Under the pieces are notes generated by a model. It saw only the letters and a program-made list of their open reading frames with translations. It had not been told where the DNA came from and did no database searches. Below are positions 53,690-63,954 of a stretch of DNA of 64,000 nucleotides, in pieces. Position 1 is the first letter of the stretch. The number at the start of each line of letters is the position of its first letter. The DNA is taken from contig NZ_QHLJ01000001.1 in the NCBI RefSeq assembly GCF_006864365.1, forward strand, positions 62,001 through 126,000, given 5' to 3'. Made by a program: the position numbers and the translations under genes. The DNA comes from Campylobacter sp. MIT 99-7217 (lineage in GTDB: Bacteria > Campylobacterota > Campylobacteria > Campylobacterales > Campylobacteraceae).

Positions 53690-56423
53690 ATGGATATTCA
53701 AAAGAAAATTTGTTTTTCTATCGTTCTTTCTTCTTTACTTTTTGCAGAAACAAATACTACGATAGAAAATGGGGGGGGGGGCTTCAACTTATAAGCTTGA
53801 TGCTTCTGTTGTAAATGCAAATGCCTTTGCTTATCAATCAGGACAAGAAATAAACTCCCAAACTTTAAAAACTATCCCAAATGGCAATGGGGATATAACT
53901 TCTACTTTAAAAATGCTTCCTAATGTGCAGTTTGATAGCAATCAAATGAACTCAAATACTCCTGGCGAAATAGATCCAGCAAATGTAAGTATATCAGGTG
54001 GACTTTATTATCAAAACTCATTCTTGCTTGATGGTAAAAGTATGAATAATGATTTGAGTGGGGTAAATGTAGCAGCTCGTCAAAGTGGTGTACCTGATCC
54101 CGGAAATTTTAGAACAGATAGGATAGGTCGCTCCCAAGGACTTAACATTGATACCTTTTTGCTTAAAAGTATCAAGGTGCAAGATAGTAATGTAGGAGCA
54201 AGTTATGGACATTTTACAGGTGGGGTTATAGAAGCTGAGACCAAAAGAGCTGAAAAGGACTTTGGAGTAAATTTTGCTTATCAAATTTCTCAAGGAAATG
54301 CAAATGATGGAGCTTTTTCACTCACAAGGTATCATGTTTATGGAGATAAGCAAAATTTCTTAAATTCAAGTAATGCAGAAAATCAACCTAAATTTGTAAA
54401 GCACTCATTCCGCTCAAGCCTTGAAAGTAAAATAAATGATAAATTTGGAGTGATAGCTAGTTTTACCACCACTCAAAGCTTTATACCTTTGCGCGTAGCA
54501 AATGATAAGGATTTGACAACTGATTTTTCTTATGAAACAAGGACGCAAAAAAGACAAGCTTATAATTTCTTTATCAAAGGAAGTTATCAAGCAAGTGATG
54601 ATGTATTAGTTGATACAAGTTATACCTACGCACCTCAATTTGGCATTTATTATCAAGATAAAGCCAAAAACTCAAAAACCACAATGAAAAATGGCGGTCA
54701 TCAACTGGGCGCTGATCTTACTATAAATAACTCTCTTGGCTTTGCAAGTATCAATACCTCTTTTTCCTATCTTGAAGAATCAAGGCGTAGTGATAGTGCA
54801 ACAAATATAAATTGGCTATACTCTCCAAGTAAAAATTGGGGACAACCTGAAGGAGAATCTCCTGAGGGAAGCTTTGGCGATGAGGATAATAAACAAAGTG
54901 ATTTAAGTCTCAAGCTTGCTCAAAATTTTGAGCCTTACTATAATGATAGCTTTGAAAATGGTTTTAATATAGGAGCTGAGTTTTCTTATACTTATGCGTA
55001 TTTTAAAAGGCTTAAGGATTCTTATGATGCAACTAATTTTCAAGCTTTGGCTAATTATGAGGATATTTATGGAGCAGGCTCAGGTATGTATAATAATTAT
55101 AACGCAAATTGTGTTGATCAGTTTTGTGATAAAACACCTTTGGGTTACGATCCTATGGGAGATAATCTAGATACAAGTGGGCAATACGCATACACAGTAC
55201 AAGAATACAAAGCAGGAAAAGTCGACTTAGATAATACACAAACTTCGGCATTCTTAGAAAATGAAAGCAAATTTGATTTGGGTGAAAAAGGCAATATTAG
55301 TGCAAGAGTGGGTCTAAGGCTAGACTATGATACATACATGCAAAAAGCTCCTATTGCTCCAAGGTTTAGTGCAAACTATACAGCTCCTTGGGGAAAAGAT
55401 GAGTTTAGATATAACACAAGCTTTACTTTTGGAGCAAACCGCTACTATGGACGCAATATGTTTGCTTATAAGCTTTCTCAAGGTAAAGACAAATTAGAAA
55501 CAACTTATATTAGAAATAATGCTAATTTAAGCCTATGGAATTTACCAGATCTTTCAACTTGTGAAACGATCACAGATCCCACTCAACAAATGGATTGCTT
55601 TTCTAATCATAAAAGCCATGATGCATATGCTTTTGATTTTACAAAGCTTAAAATCCCTTATAGCGATGAGCTTATGTTTGGAGTGGTGCAAGAAATAGGG
55701 CTTTTTAGTATCAGTTCAAAATATATTCATCGCTTTGGTCGAGATGAGATTCGTACAGTTTGTGGAAGAAAAATTGGTAATCAATGTCTTGCTTATACTT
55801 ATGATAATCAAGATAAATCAGATACTGATGTTGTTACCTTAACTATCGGTAATAACGCGCCTTTTATGGCTGGGGCGATGTCAAATTTCTTTAATTTTGC
55901 CTTTGATTATACTAATACAAAAAGATCTTATAATGACTACTCATATAATGATCGAAAAAGCGATCCAACAGCTGAAGAATGGGTATCGTATAATGGTAAA
56001 ATGTATAGAAGATCTGATTTGCCTGTTACAAATTTTGCTCAGCCTTTAAGCTTTAGATTTTCAACTACCCATGCTATCAATCTTTTACGAACAGATTGGA
56101 CTCTAAATAATTTCTTTAGGGTGAGAATGCCTTATAATACAACAGTTTGGGAAAGAGATGCAGCGGGCAATACTATAGGTAGAGGTACTTGGGCAAATCC
56201 TTATCGCTATAAAGATGAGCGTATCCCAACCCGTTTTACTTGGGATTTAAGACTTGGTATAGAAAAGGCTGTGTATGGGAAAAATATTTTTTATACAAAC
56301 ATAGATGTTTATAATGTCTTGGATAAGGTAAATTCAACAGTTCAAAATAGCAACAATAAATCTGCTATATTAACCTACGAACTTGGGCGTCAATTTTGGC
56401 TTGAGATAGGGTATAGATACTAA
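53690..56423 (+). CDS. TonB-dependent outer membrane receptor, phase-variable, OFF here
   Basis: The ATG at 53690 (AAAGGAG before it) starts a signal peptide (FSIVLSSLLFAETNTT), but an 11-base G tract at 53771-53781 shifts the frame and translation ends at 53794 after 34 codons. The rest (53769-56423, 884 codons) is a complete plug and 22-strand barrel: TLKMLPNVQFDS, NSFLLDGKSMNNDLSGV, GHFTGGVIEAETKRA and C-terminal FWLEIGYRY. With 10 or 13 G the full product would be 910 aa. Substrate unknown; a GATA-N7-TATC dyad at 53618-53632 is weakly Fur-like. Iron, haem or nickel chelate uptake is likely. Confidence 0.82.
53771..53781 (+). repeat. Poly-G tract (G11)
   Basis: Eleven G between the signal peptide and the plug domain. 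In Campylobacter, G tracts of 8 or more are highly mutable contingency loci. G10 or G13 would restore the frame. Confidence 0.95.
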
Positions 56424-56453
56424 ATTAAGCTAAAAGCCATATTAAAAGCTCTT

Positions 56454-56486
56454 AAAAGTCAAAGTATTTTTATGCTTTGACTTTTT
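56454..56486 (+). terminator. Terminator of the TonB-dependent receptor
   Basis: AAAAGTCAAAG-N10-CTTTGACTTTT, an 11-bp perfect stem ending in TTTTT, 31 bases after the stop codon. Confidence 0.85.
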
Positions 56487-56625
56487 GCTCTAGTTTGTTT
56501 AATAAATAAAGATCAAATACGCTAAAATAAGCTTGAAATTTAAATTTTTTATTCTCATTTAAAGGCTATTAAAGCAAAATAAAGCTAAAATTATGCCTTT
56601 AAATCAAATCATAAAGGGAAAATGA

Positions 56626-57957
56626 GTGTTTGAGCTTATCGGTTCTTCGTTTAAAAATGCTGTTTCAAAGCTTCGTTTTGTCGATGATGAAAAGGCTTTA
56701 AAAAATGCACTTGAAACACTGAAAAAATCCCTCCTAAAAGCTGATGTTCATCATAAAGTCGTTAAGGAACTTTTAAATTATATAGAAGATGATGTAAAAC
56801 AAGCTGGTATAGGACAAAAGAATTTTTTAGAATCCATAAAAATCAATTTAGAAAAAATTTTAGAAAAGGGCGGTAAAACAAGTAGTTTTACCTTTGCTTC
56901 TAAGCCTCCAACTATAGTTTTAATGGCTGGCTTGCAAGGTGGAGGAAAAACAACAAGCACAGTTAAGCTTGCTCATTATCTTAAACTTCGAGGCAAAAGA
57001 GTTTTAATCGTAGCTTGTGATTTGCAAAGACTTGCAGCGGTTGAGCAACTCAAGCAACTTTGTGAGGCAAATGAGTTTGATTTATTTTATCTTGAAAATG
57101 AAAGTGATGCCTTAAAAGTAGCCAAAAAAGCTCTAGAAAAAGCTAGTGCCTATGATGTTTTGCTTGTGGATACGGCTGGGCGTTTAGCTATAGATGAGGC
57201 TTTAATGCAGGAGCTAAAAGAGATTAAAAATATTCTTAATCCTCATGAAATTTTTTATGTAGCTGATGCGATGAGTGGGCAAGCTGGAGTTAAAACAGCC
57301 TCAAGTTTTCACGAGGCTTTGGGTCTAAGTGGGGTGATCTTATCTAAATTTGATGCTGACACTAAGGGAGGTGTAGCACTTGGTATAGCTTATCAAACGG
57401 CTGTACCTTTGAGATTTATCGGTGTTGGAGAAAAGGTTGCTGATCTTGAACCTTTTATACCTGAGCGTATTGTTGGGCGTATCATGGGCGAGGGGGATTT
57501 GGCTACTTTGGCTGAAAAAACTGCAGCCGTGATCGATGAAAAAGAGGCGAAAAAGATCACTCAAAAGATCAAAAAAGGCGAATTTAATTTTGATGATTTT
57601 CTTGCTCAAATGCAAAGCTTAAGTAAGCTTGGAAGTATGAAATCCTTGATTGGTATGTTACCTGGTATGGGAAATCTTGCTTCTCAGATCAAGGATCTTG
57701 ATCTTGAAAACTCAAGCCAAATGGTGCATATCAAAGCAATGATCAGCTCTATGACGGCTAAGGAAAGAAAAGAACCAAGCTTGCTCAATAATTCTCGAAA
57801 AAAACGCATAGCACAAGGGGCTGGACTTTCTCAAATGGAAGTGAATCGTTTTTTAAAGCAGTTTGATAATGCCGCTAAGCTTGCTAAGAAATTTTCTGGT
57901 AAAAGAGGAATGGATAGTTTTATGCAGATGATGAATCAAAATAAAAGAGGATTTTAA
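56626..57957 (+). CDS. ffh: Signal recognition particle protein Ffh
   Basis: 443 aa SRP GTPase that delivers membrane proteins to the translocon with 4.5S RNA. N domain, then G domain with GLQGGGKTTSTVKLA (P-loop), LLVDTAGRLAID, SKFDADTKGGVAL, and the methionine-rich M domain with SLIGMLPGMGNL, KRIAQGAGLSQMEVNRFLKQF. The start is a GTG at 56626 behind AAGGGAAAATGA; the adjacent ATG at 56622 is out of frame. Confidence 0.96.
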   Translation: MFELIGSSFKNAVSKLRFVDDEKALKNALETLKKSLLKADVHHKVVKELLNYIEDDVKQAGIGQKNFLESIKINLEKILEKGGKTSSFTFASKPPTIVLMAGLQGGGKTTSTVKLAHYLKLRGKRVLIVACDLQRLAAVEQLKQLCEANEFDLFYLENESDALKVAKKALEKASAYDVLLVDTAGRLAIDEALMQELKEIKNILNPHEIFYVADAMSGQAGVKTASSFHEALGLSGVILSKFDADTKGGVALGIAYQTAVPLRFIGVGEKVADLEPFIPERIVGRIMGEGDLATLAEKTAAVIDEKEAKKITQKIKKGEFNFDDFLAQMQSLSKLGSMKSLIGMLPGMGNLASQIKDLDLENSSQMVHIKAMISSMTAKERKEPSLLNNSRKKRIAQGAGLSQMEVNRFLKQFDNAAKLAKKFSGKRGMDSFMQMMNQNKRGF

Positions 57958-58013
57958 AATTTATTTATAAGCATTTTGGTGCTTAGAAATGAATTTTAAA
58001 AGGAGAAAAAACA

Positions 58014-58241
58014 ATGACAGTTATCAGACTTACAAGAATGGGACGCAAGAAAAGACCTTTTTATCGTATAGTTGTAACAGATAGTAGAAAAAGAAGAGAT
58101 GGTGCTTGGATAGAAAGTATAGGGTATTATAATCCTATGGTAGAACCTGAATTGATCAAATTTGATGCTGAGCGTTTGGCATACTGGAAAGGTGTGGGTG
58201 CAAAACTTAGCGATAAAGTGGCTTCTATTACTAGTAAATAA
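58014..58241 (+). CDS. rpsP: 30S ribosomal protein S16
   Basis: 75 aa, slightly shorter than the E. coli protein, as in other Campylobacter. It opens [20 protein letters not shown], the S16 signature, followed by [18 protein letters not shown]. First gene of the classical rpsP-khpA-rimM-trmD-rplS operon; AAGGAG precedes the ATG. Confidence 0.98.
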   Translation: MTVIRLTRMGRKKRPFYRIVVTDSRKRRDGAWIESIGYYNPMVEPELIKFDAERLAYWKGVGAKLSDKVASITSK

Positions 58242-58249
58242 GGCTTTTT

Positions 58250-58495
58250 ATGGTTGAGGAATTTTTAAAAACTTATGCAAGATTGATTGCTGATTATCCT
58301 CAAAAAATTACAACAAAACGCATTGATTTAAATGATGATTTTGCTGAGATTATCATCTATGCTGATAAGATCGATGCCGGAAAGCTTATAGGAAAAAATG
58401 GCAAAATGATTAATGCTATAAAAACTGTTATCTCAGCTTGCAAGAGTAAGGACAAAACGAGTTACAGGGTAAGTGTAAAAAGCATAGATGAATAA
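58250..58495 (+). CDS. khpA: KH-domain RNA-binding protein KhpA
   Basis: 81 aa protein consisting of a single type II KH domain with the RNA-contacting GKLIGKNGKMINAIKTVI loop. KhpA homologues bind many RNAs and often pair with KhpB/Jag. It lies 8 bases after rpsP and overlaps rimM by 8 bases, so it is part of the operon. Confidence 0.92.
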   Translation: MVEEFLKTYARLIADYPQKITTKRIDLNDDFAEIIIYADKIDAGKLIGKNGKMINAIKTVISACKSKDKTSYRVSVKSIDE

Positions 58496-59018
58496 ACTTG
58501 CCGTTGCAAAGCTTGGAAGAGCTGTTGGGCTGAAAGGCTTTGTGAGATTTGTTGATTTGAGTGATTTTGCAAAGCAGTTTAAAAAGGGGGCTCGTTTTTA
58601 TGGAAAGAATGATGAAATTTATACCATCAAAGATGTGAATAAAAATAATGCAACCTTGCTTTTTGAAGGTTTTGAAAGCCTTGAGCTTGCCAAAAATCTT
58701 ACAAATACAATACTTTATAAAAGTATAGAGCAAACAAGGGCTGAAAATAAGCTCAAAAAAGATGAATATTTTTATTTTGATATCTTGGGATCTTGTGTTT
58801 TTGAAAATGAGCTTTTGCTTGGCAAGATAAGTGATATCATGCAAACTTCAGCTTCTTATCTCCTTCTTGTGCAAACAGATGAAAAACTTATTCAAAATGG
58901 CTTAAGCAAGGAATTTTATTTGCCTTATGCTGATTTTTATATCCAAAGTGTTGATATTCAAAATTCAAGGATTTTTACTCAAAATGCTCTTGTGTTGCTT
59001 AAAAGTTTAAGTTCATGA
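58488..59018 (+). CDS. rimM: Ribosome maturation factor RimM
   Basis: 176 aa 16S rRNA processing factor needed for 30S head assembly around S19. The N-terminal RimM barrel is marked by [16 protein letters not shown] and the C-terminal PRC-barrel half by [18 protein letters not shown]. The last codons overlap trmD by 4 bases (ATGA). The family is divergent in sequence, so position in the operon strengthens the call. Confidence 0.93.
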   Translation: MNKLAVAKLGRAVGLKGFVRFVDLSDFAKQFKKGARFYGKNDEIYTIKDVNKNNATLLFEGFESLELAKNLTNTILYKSIEQTRAENKLKKDEYFYFDILGSCVFENELLLGKISDIMQTSASYLLLVQTDEKLIQNGLSKEFYLPYADFYIQSVDIQNSRIFTQNALVLLKSLSS

Positions 59019-59749
59019 AATTTAGTTTTGTTACTCTTTTTGAGGGTCTTATCAAGCCTTATTTTGAGGAGAGTATATTAAAAAAAGCACTTGAAAAAGA
59101 GCTGATTAGCATTGAATGTATTAATCCTCGAACATTTAGCAAGGATAAACATAAAAGGGTTGATGAGTATAAATTTGGAGGCGGAGCAGGGCTTTTAATG
59201 CAACTTGAACCACTTTTTGAAGTCTTAAGTAAGCTTAGAGAAGAATCTCCAAAAGCACATATCATTTTTCCAAGTCCTGTAGCAAAGCCCTTTAGACAAA
59301 TTGATGCAAAAAGACTTGCCAAAAAAGAACATATCGTTTTTGTTTGTGGTCGGTACGAAGGCATTGATGAAAGGGTAATAGAAGAATTTGCTGATGAGCT
59401 TTTTAGTGTGGGGGATTTTGTTTTAATGGGAGGAGAACTTCCTGCTTTAGTATTTAGTGAGGCTATTTCAAGAAATATCAAAGCCGTTTTGGGCAATGAG
59501 ATGAGTCTTGATGAGGAAAGTTTTGAAAGCCATATGCTTGAAGCACCTTCCTTTGCTAAACCTCTAGTTTTTCATAAAAACGATAAAAAATTGCATGCAA
59601 ATTCAGTATTTTTAAAGGGTAATCACGCTAGAATTGCAAACTTAAAATTTAACTTAGCATTGTGTAAAACGAAGTTTTTTCGTCCAGATTTATACAGACG
59701 CTGTAAGATAGAGGAAAACCATGAAAAACAAATACATAGAACAATTTGA
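59015..59749 (+). CDS. trmD: tRNA (guanine-N1)-methyltransferase
   Basis: 244 aa SPOUT-class methyltransferase forming m1G37. Motifs: [47 protein letters not shown] (SAM-binding knot) and [15 protein letters not shown]. Overlaps rimM by 4 bases and extends 29 bases into the rplS frame. Confidence 0.96.
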   Translation: MKFSFVTLFEGLIKPYFEESILKKALEKELISIECINPRTFSKDKHKRVDEYKFGGGAGLLMQLEPLFEVLSKLREESPKAHIIFPSPVAKPFRQIDAKRLAKKEHIVFVCGRYEGIDERVIEEFADELFSVGDFVLMGGELPALVFSEAISRNIKAVLGNEMSLDEESFESHMLEAPSFAKPLVFHKNDKKLHANSVFLKGNHARIANLKFNLALCKTKFFRPDLYRRCKIEENHEKQIHRTI

Positions 59750-60077
59750 AGCAAAACAGCTTGAGGGAAAGAAAGTTCCTGATTTCCGTGCAGGAGATAC
59801 TTTAAAGCTTGCTATCCGCATCAAAGAAGGGGATAAAAGTAGAATACAAAATTTTGAAGGTCTTTGCATAGCTCGTAGAGGAAATGGCGTTGATGAAACT
59901 TTTATGGTGCGTAAAATGGGTGCAAATAATGTAGGCGTCGAAAGAATTTTTCCAATTTATAGTGAAAGTTTGGAAAGCATTACCGTTCTAAGAAGAGGGC
60001 GTGTTCGCCGTGCAAAACTTTTTTATCTTAGAGATAGACGCGGTAAGGCTGCTCGTATAAAAGAACTTAAAAAATAA
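59721..60077 (+). CDS. rplS: 50S ribosomal protein L19
   Basis: 118 aa. Signature: [45 protein letters not shown], and the basic [23 protein letters not shown]. It begins 29 bases before the trmD stop with AGAGGAAAA as ribosome site, which suggests coupled translation. Last gene of the ribosomal operon. Confidence 0.97.
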   Translation: MKNKYIEQFEAKQLEGKKVPDFRAGDTLKLAIRIKEGDKSRIQNFEGLCIARRGNGVDETFMVRKMGANNVGVERIFPIYSESLESITVLRRGRVRRAKLFYLRDRRGKAARIKELKK

Positions 60078-60107
60078 ACTCCATTAAGCCTTTTGTGAAG
60101 ATTAGTG

Positions 60108-61454
60108 ATGACTTGGACTAAGGATTCTTGGAAGAATTTTCCCATAAAACAACAACCCCACTATGAAGATCAAGAGGAGCTTAAAAGGGTCTTAGCAAGG
60201 CTTGAGAAGCTTCCGCCTTTGATTTTTGCTGGGGAGGTGCGTAATCTTAAGGAAAGATTGAAACTCGTCAATCAAAAAAAGGCTTTTTTGCTTCAAGGTG
60301 GTGATTGTGCCGAAAGTTTTGAGAATTTCGGTGCTGTAAATATCAGAGATATGTTCAAACTTTTCTTACAAATGGCTATAGTGCTTACTTTTGCAGGTGG
60401 CGCTCCTGTCGTGAAGATAGGGCGTGTTGCTGGGCAGTTTGCTAAACCTAGAAGCTCTGATTTTGAAGAGCTTGATGGAAAATCTTTGCCAAGTTATAGA
60501 GGCGATATTATTAACGGCTTTGAATTTGATGAGGGTGCTAGGAGAGCTGATGCAAAAAGAATGCTAGAGGCATATTATCAAAGTGCGACGAGTTTAAATC
60601 TTTTAAGAGCCTTTGCTAAGGGTGGTTTAGCTGATTTACATCAGGTTCATCGTTGGAATTTAGGTTTTTTGAAAAAGGCAGAGCTAGGAAAGAAATTTGA
60701 AGAATTAAGTGAGAAGATAACACAGGCTTTGGATTTTATGCAAGCTTGTGGGATTAGCTCCAAAAATACACCAACCCTAAGAGAAACAAGTATTTATACT
60801 TCTCACGAGGCTCTACTTTTGCCTTATGAAGAGGCTTTAACTAGGGTTGATAGTATGAGTGGGGAGCTGTATGACTGCTCAGCTCATATGCTTTGGATAG
60901 GCGAAAGAACAAGAGGGATTGATGAAGCACATGTGCATTTTTTGAGCGGAGTTCAAAATCCAATCGGCGTAAAAATAGGACCAAATGCTAGTGCTTTGGA
61001 TATTATCAAACTTGCAAATATTCTTAATCCTAACAATGAAGAAGGTAGGCTTAATATCATCATAAGAATGGGTGCGGAAAAAATTAAACAAAATTTACCA
61101 AAAATCTTTAAAGAGATCCAAAAAGAGGGTTTAAATATTATTTATAGCACAGATCCTATGCATGGCAATACCGTCAAGGCTGGAAAATACAAAACAAGAG
61201 AATTTAACGATATCATGAGTGAGGTTTCAAGCTTTTTTGAAATAGCTATGGCTGAGAATATCTATCCGGGCGGTGTTCATCTTGAAATGACAGGGCAAGA
61301 TGTTACAGAATGCCTTGGTGGGAGTTTTGGGCTTACTGAGGAGGGTCTGCAAAGTCGCTATGAAACTCAGTGCGATCCAAGACTAAATGCTGATCAAGCT
61401 TTAGAGCTTGCTTTTTTGATTGCTGATTTAGTAAAAAAGGCTAGAGCGTGCTAA
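60108..61454 (+). CDS. aroG: DAHP synthase, class II
   Basis: 448 aa 3-deoxy-D-arabino-heptulosonate-7-phosphate synthase of the plant/epsilonproteobacterial class II, the entry step of the shikimate pathway. Motifs: AFLLQGGDCAESF, VKIGRVAGQFAKPRSS, YRGDIINGFEFD, IWIGERTRGID-type LWIGERTRGIDEAH, and STDPMHGNTVKAGKYKTR. Start at ATG 60108; a GTG three bases earlier is possible. It follows the rplS operon after 30 bases and overlaps the ArsC-like gene by 7 bases. Confidence 0.95.
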   Translation: MTWTKDSWKNFPIKQQPHYEDQEELKRVLARLEKLPPLIFAGEVRNLKERLKLVNQKKAFLLQGGDCAESFENFGAVNIRDMFKLFLQMAIVLTFAGGAPVVKIGRVAGQFAKPRSSDFEELDGKSLPSYRGDIINGFEFDEGARRADAKRMLEAYYQSATSLNLLRAFAKGGLADLHQVHRWNLGFLKKAELGKKFEELSEKITQALDFMQACGISSKNTPTLRETSIYTSHEALLLPYEEALTRVDSMSGELYDCSAHMLWIGERTRGIDEAHVHFLSGVQNPIGVKIGPNASALDIIKLANILNPNNEEGRLNIIIRMGAEKIKQNLPKIFKEIQKEGLNIIYSTDPMHGNTVKAGKYKTREFNDIMSEVSSFFEIAMAENIYPGGVHLEMTGQDVTECLGGSFGLTEEGLQSRYETQCDPRLNADQALELAFLIADLVKKARAC

Positions 61455-61777
61455 GGATTTATGGGATTAAAAATTGCTCTAGTGTTAAAAAGGGACTTGA
61501 TTTTTTGAATGAAAGAACTTTGGAGTTTGAATTTTTGGATATAAAAAAACTTGATGAAAAAACCTTAAATTTATGGCTCCAAAAAAGAAGTTTTCAAGAA
61601 CTTATAAACACAGCAGGAACAACAGCCAAAAAACTTGGTTTAAATAAAGAAAAGCTTTTAGCCTTAACAGATAGTGATTTAAAGAAGCTTGTTTTAGATA
61701 ACCCAAGCCTTATTAAAAGACCCATTATAGAACTTCAGGGGCAAATTTATATCGGTAAAGAGTATGAAAATATATGA
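61448..61777 (+). CDS. ArsC/Spx-family (YffB-like) thioredoxin-fold protein
   Basis: 109 aa. Starts MLRIYGIKNCSSVKKGLDFL with one conserved Cys at residue 10, then ELINTAGTTAKKLGL and LDNPSLIKRPIIELQGQIYIG, characteristic of the ArsC/YffB group. True arsenate reductases need additional partner residues, so the name is by family only. GTG start overlapping the DAHP synthase stop by 7 bases. Confidence 0.85.
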   Translation: MLRIYGIKNCSSVKKGLDFLNERTLEFEFLDIKKLDEKTLNLWLQKRSFQELINTAGTTAKKLGLNKEKLLALTDSDLKKLVLDNPSLIKRPIIELQGQIYIGKEYENI

Positions 61778-61869
61778 TTTATCTTAAAATGAATAAATCT
61801 TTAAAATGAACAAATACTTTCAACATATCTATATATTTATCTTTTATCCTTTGAATTAAGAGTTTTTAA

Positions 61870-62196
61870 ATGATCAAATCGGTATTGCTATTTATACTTG
61901 CTGCATTTTTAGAAGTAGGCGGTGGGTATTTGGTATGGCTTTGTTTGAAAGAGAATAAGGGTTTATTTGTAGGTATTATTGGAGGAGTTTTCCTTGTTCT
62001 TTATGCAGTGGTGGCAAGTTTTCAAAATGAAAGCTTTGGGAGAGTTTTTGCTGCATATGGAGGGATTTTTATAGTATTTAGTATATTTTGGGCTATGTAT
62101 TTTGACGGATTTAAACCTGATATTTATGATATTTTAGGAGCTTTGTTTTCGTTATTTGGTGTTTGGCTTATGATGTATGCTCCAAGGAATGCTTAA
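61870..62196 (+). CDS. YnfA-family (UPF0060) small membrane protein
   Basis: 108 aa, four helices: VLLFILAAFLEVGGGYLVWL is the family opening, followed by GIIGGVFLVLYAVVASF, GRVFAAYGGIFIVFSIFWAM and DILGALFSLFGVWLMMYAP. YnfA resembles small multidrug-resistance (EmrE-like) transporters, but its substrate in Campylobacter is not known. It has its own promoter region of about 90 bases and a terminator behind. Confidence 0.88.
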   Translation: MIKSVLLFILAAFLEVGGGYLVWLCLKENKGLFVGIIGGVFLVLYAVVASFQNESFGRVFAAYGGIFIVFSIFWAMYFDGFKPDIYDILGALFSLFGVWLMMYAPRNA

Positions 62197-62585
62197 TTTT
62201 GCTAAAATCTTACATAAAAAATCAAGATTTTAGCTTTTAAAACTTTTTATTTTTCTTGCAAGATCAAATATCATTAAAAAATATAAATTTAAAATTTTTA
62301 AAAATTAGACTCAATACTTGTTGTTAGGTAATTTTAGATTTGTTGTTTCATAAAAGCTCTTTTGACTTGACTAAATTTAGGGAGTAAAATTTAAGATAAA
62401 TTGTTCATTGCTAAAAAAGAGCTAAAAATATTCATTTTTATTCTTTTGGCTAAAATTGAATGTATTTTAAGTTCTACTTACAAATCAAGATTTTTAGAGA
62501 ATTTTTATTTATGTAGTATTATATTTTTAAATAAAAGCTTGATTTAAGTCTCGTTTTTTGGTGTTGAAATTATAAATTAAAGCTT
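62197..62585. other. Intergenic stretch between ynfA-like gene and radA
   Basis: 389 AT-rich bases between convergent genes. The left end holds the terminator at 62201-62238. The remainder shows no reading frame with a ribosome site, no repeat and no RNA gene that I can recognise. Confidence 0.5.
62201..62238 (+). terminator. Terminator of the ynfA-like gene
   Basis: GCTAAAATCTT-N12-AAGATTTTAGC, an 11-bp perfect stem followed by TTTT. Confidence 0.8.
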
Positions 62586-63926
62586 TTACATCCATTCTAA
62601 AACTTGGCTTAATTCTTTGGCGACAAAGCACTTAAGCCCTGTTTCCTCAAGAGGTTTTGCCGGCACGATAGCGTTTTTAAATTTTTGCATTTTTGCTTCT
62701 TTTAATCTCGTATCAAGACTAAAAACCTCGCGAATTTCGCCATTTAAACTAAGTTCGCCGATAAAAACGCTATCCTTGCTTAAAGGACGATTTTTAAAAC
62801 TTGAGATGATAGCAGCAACCACAGCCAAATCAGCCGCCGTCTCGCTTACCTTAACCCCACCGCTAACATTGATAAAAACATCATAATGACCAAGTGGAAT
62901 TTCAAGCTTGCGTTCTAAAAGTGCTAAAAGCATGTCAAGGCGGTTTTTTTCATAGCCTGTGGCACTTCGTTTAGGATAAGAGCTTTCACAAACTAAGGCT
63001 TGAATTTCAAGCACCAAAGCCCTGCTTCCTTCCATAACTATACCTATGGCACTGCCAGCAACGCCTTTTCCTCTAGTAAAAAAGCGATTTGCCACATCTT
63101 TTGCACTCAAAAGTCCCTTAGAGCTCATCTCAAAAATTCCCACCTCGCTTGTGCCTCCAAAGCGGTTTTTAAAGCCTCTTAAAAGTCTGATTTCTTTTGT
63201 GGCATCTCCTTCAAAGTAAAGCACCACATCAACCATATGCTCAAGCACGCGAGGACCAGCGATAGCGCCCTCTTTGGTGATATGTCCGATGATGAAAGTT
63301 GAGATATTTTTTGCCTTGCTAAGACGCATAAGCTCAAAGGTGATCTCTCTTACCTGCGTGATAGAGCCTGCTGCGGAGGCGATTTTGTTAGAATAAAGCG
63401 TTTGTATAGAATCAATTATGAGTATCTTATAATCATCTTTTAAAAGCTCTTCAAGTATATTTTCAAGGCAAAGTTCCGTAAGCAAAAATAAATTTGGCGT
63501 ATTTGCTTCAAGGCGGTCAGCCCTAAGCTTGATCTGGCTTTTGCTCTCCTCGCCACTTACATAAAGAACTCTTTGTGAGTTTTTGGCTAAATTTGAAGCG
63601 ATTTTTAATAAAAGCGTGGATTTGCCGACTCCGGGACTTCCTCCTATAAGCACAAGAGAACCCTCCACAAGCCCACCACCTAAAACTAAATCAAGCTCAC
63701 TATCGCCTGTGCTTTGGCGGTTAAAATGCTCGATTTTTACATCTTCTATACAAACAGCCTCACTTGGCGTAGTGCTTGCCTTAGCGATTTCTTTTAAGAC
63801 CTCAATTTGCTCGCTTTTAAGCTCTATAAAGCTATTAAAAGCACCACAATCAGGGCACTTTCCAAGCCATTTTGCTTGCTGATTTCCGCAAGCTTCACAT
63901 TCAAAAAGCACCGTTTTTTTTGCCAT
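62586..63926 (-). CDS. radA: DNA repair protein RadA
   Basis: 446 aa. N-terminal zinc finger CEACGNQQAKWLGKCPDCG (residues 10-28), RecA-like core with Walker A GGSPGVGKSTLLLK (about residue 95), the RadA-specific KNRFGGTSEVGIF motif, and a C-terminal Lon-like domain (FINVSGGVKVSETAADLAVV) without a catalytic dyad. RadA is a branch-migration helicase acting with RecA. A -10 box lies 23 bases upstream. Confidence 0.96.
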   Translation of the reverse strand: MAKKTVLFECEACGNQQAKWLGKCPDCGAFNSFIELKSEQIEVLKEIAKASTTPSEAVCIEDVKIEHFNRQSTGDSELDLVLGGGLVEGSLVLIGGSPGVGKSTLLLKIASNLAKNSQRVLYVSGEESKSQIKLRADRLEANTPNLFLLTELCLENILEELLKDDYKILIIDSIQTLYSNKIASAAGSITQVREITFELMRLSKAKNISTFIIGHITKEGAIAGPRVLEHMVDVVLYFEGDATKEIRLLRGFKNRFGGTSEVGIFEMSSKGLLSAKDVANRFFTRGKGVAGSAIGIVMEGSRALVLEIQALVCESSYPKRSATGYEKNRLDMLLALLERKLEIPLGHYDVFINVSGGVKVSETAADLAVVAAIISSFKNRPLSKDSVFIGELSLNGEIREVFSLDTRLKEAKMQKFKNAIVPAKPLEETGLKCFVAKELSQVLEWM

Positions 63927-63948
63927 GATTTGCCTTATTTTTATTGAG

Positions 63949-63954
63949 ATTATA
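63949..63954 (-). promoter_or_regulatory. Extended -10 box of radA
   Basis: On the minus strand TGTTATAAT, an extended -10 (TGn plus TATAAT at 63954-63949), 23 bases before the radA ATG at 63926. Confidence 0.6.

Noticed and set aside
61448-61777. Arsenate reductase function
   Set aside because: Only the family resemblance and one Cys are seen; no ars genes are nearby.
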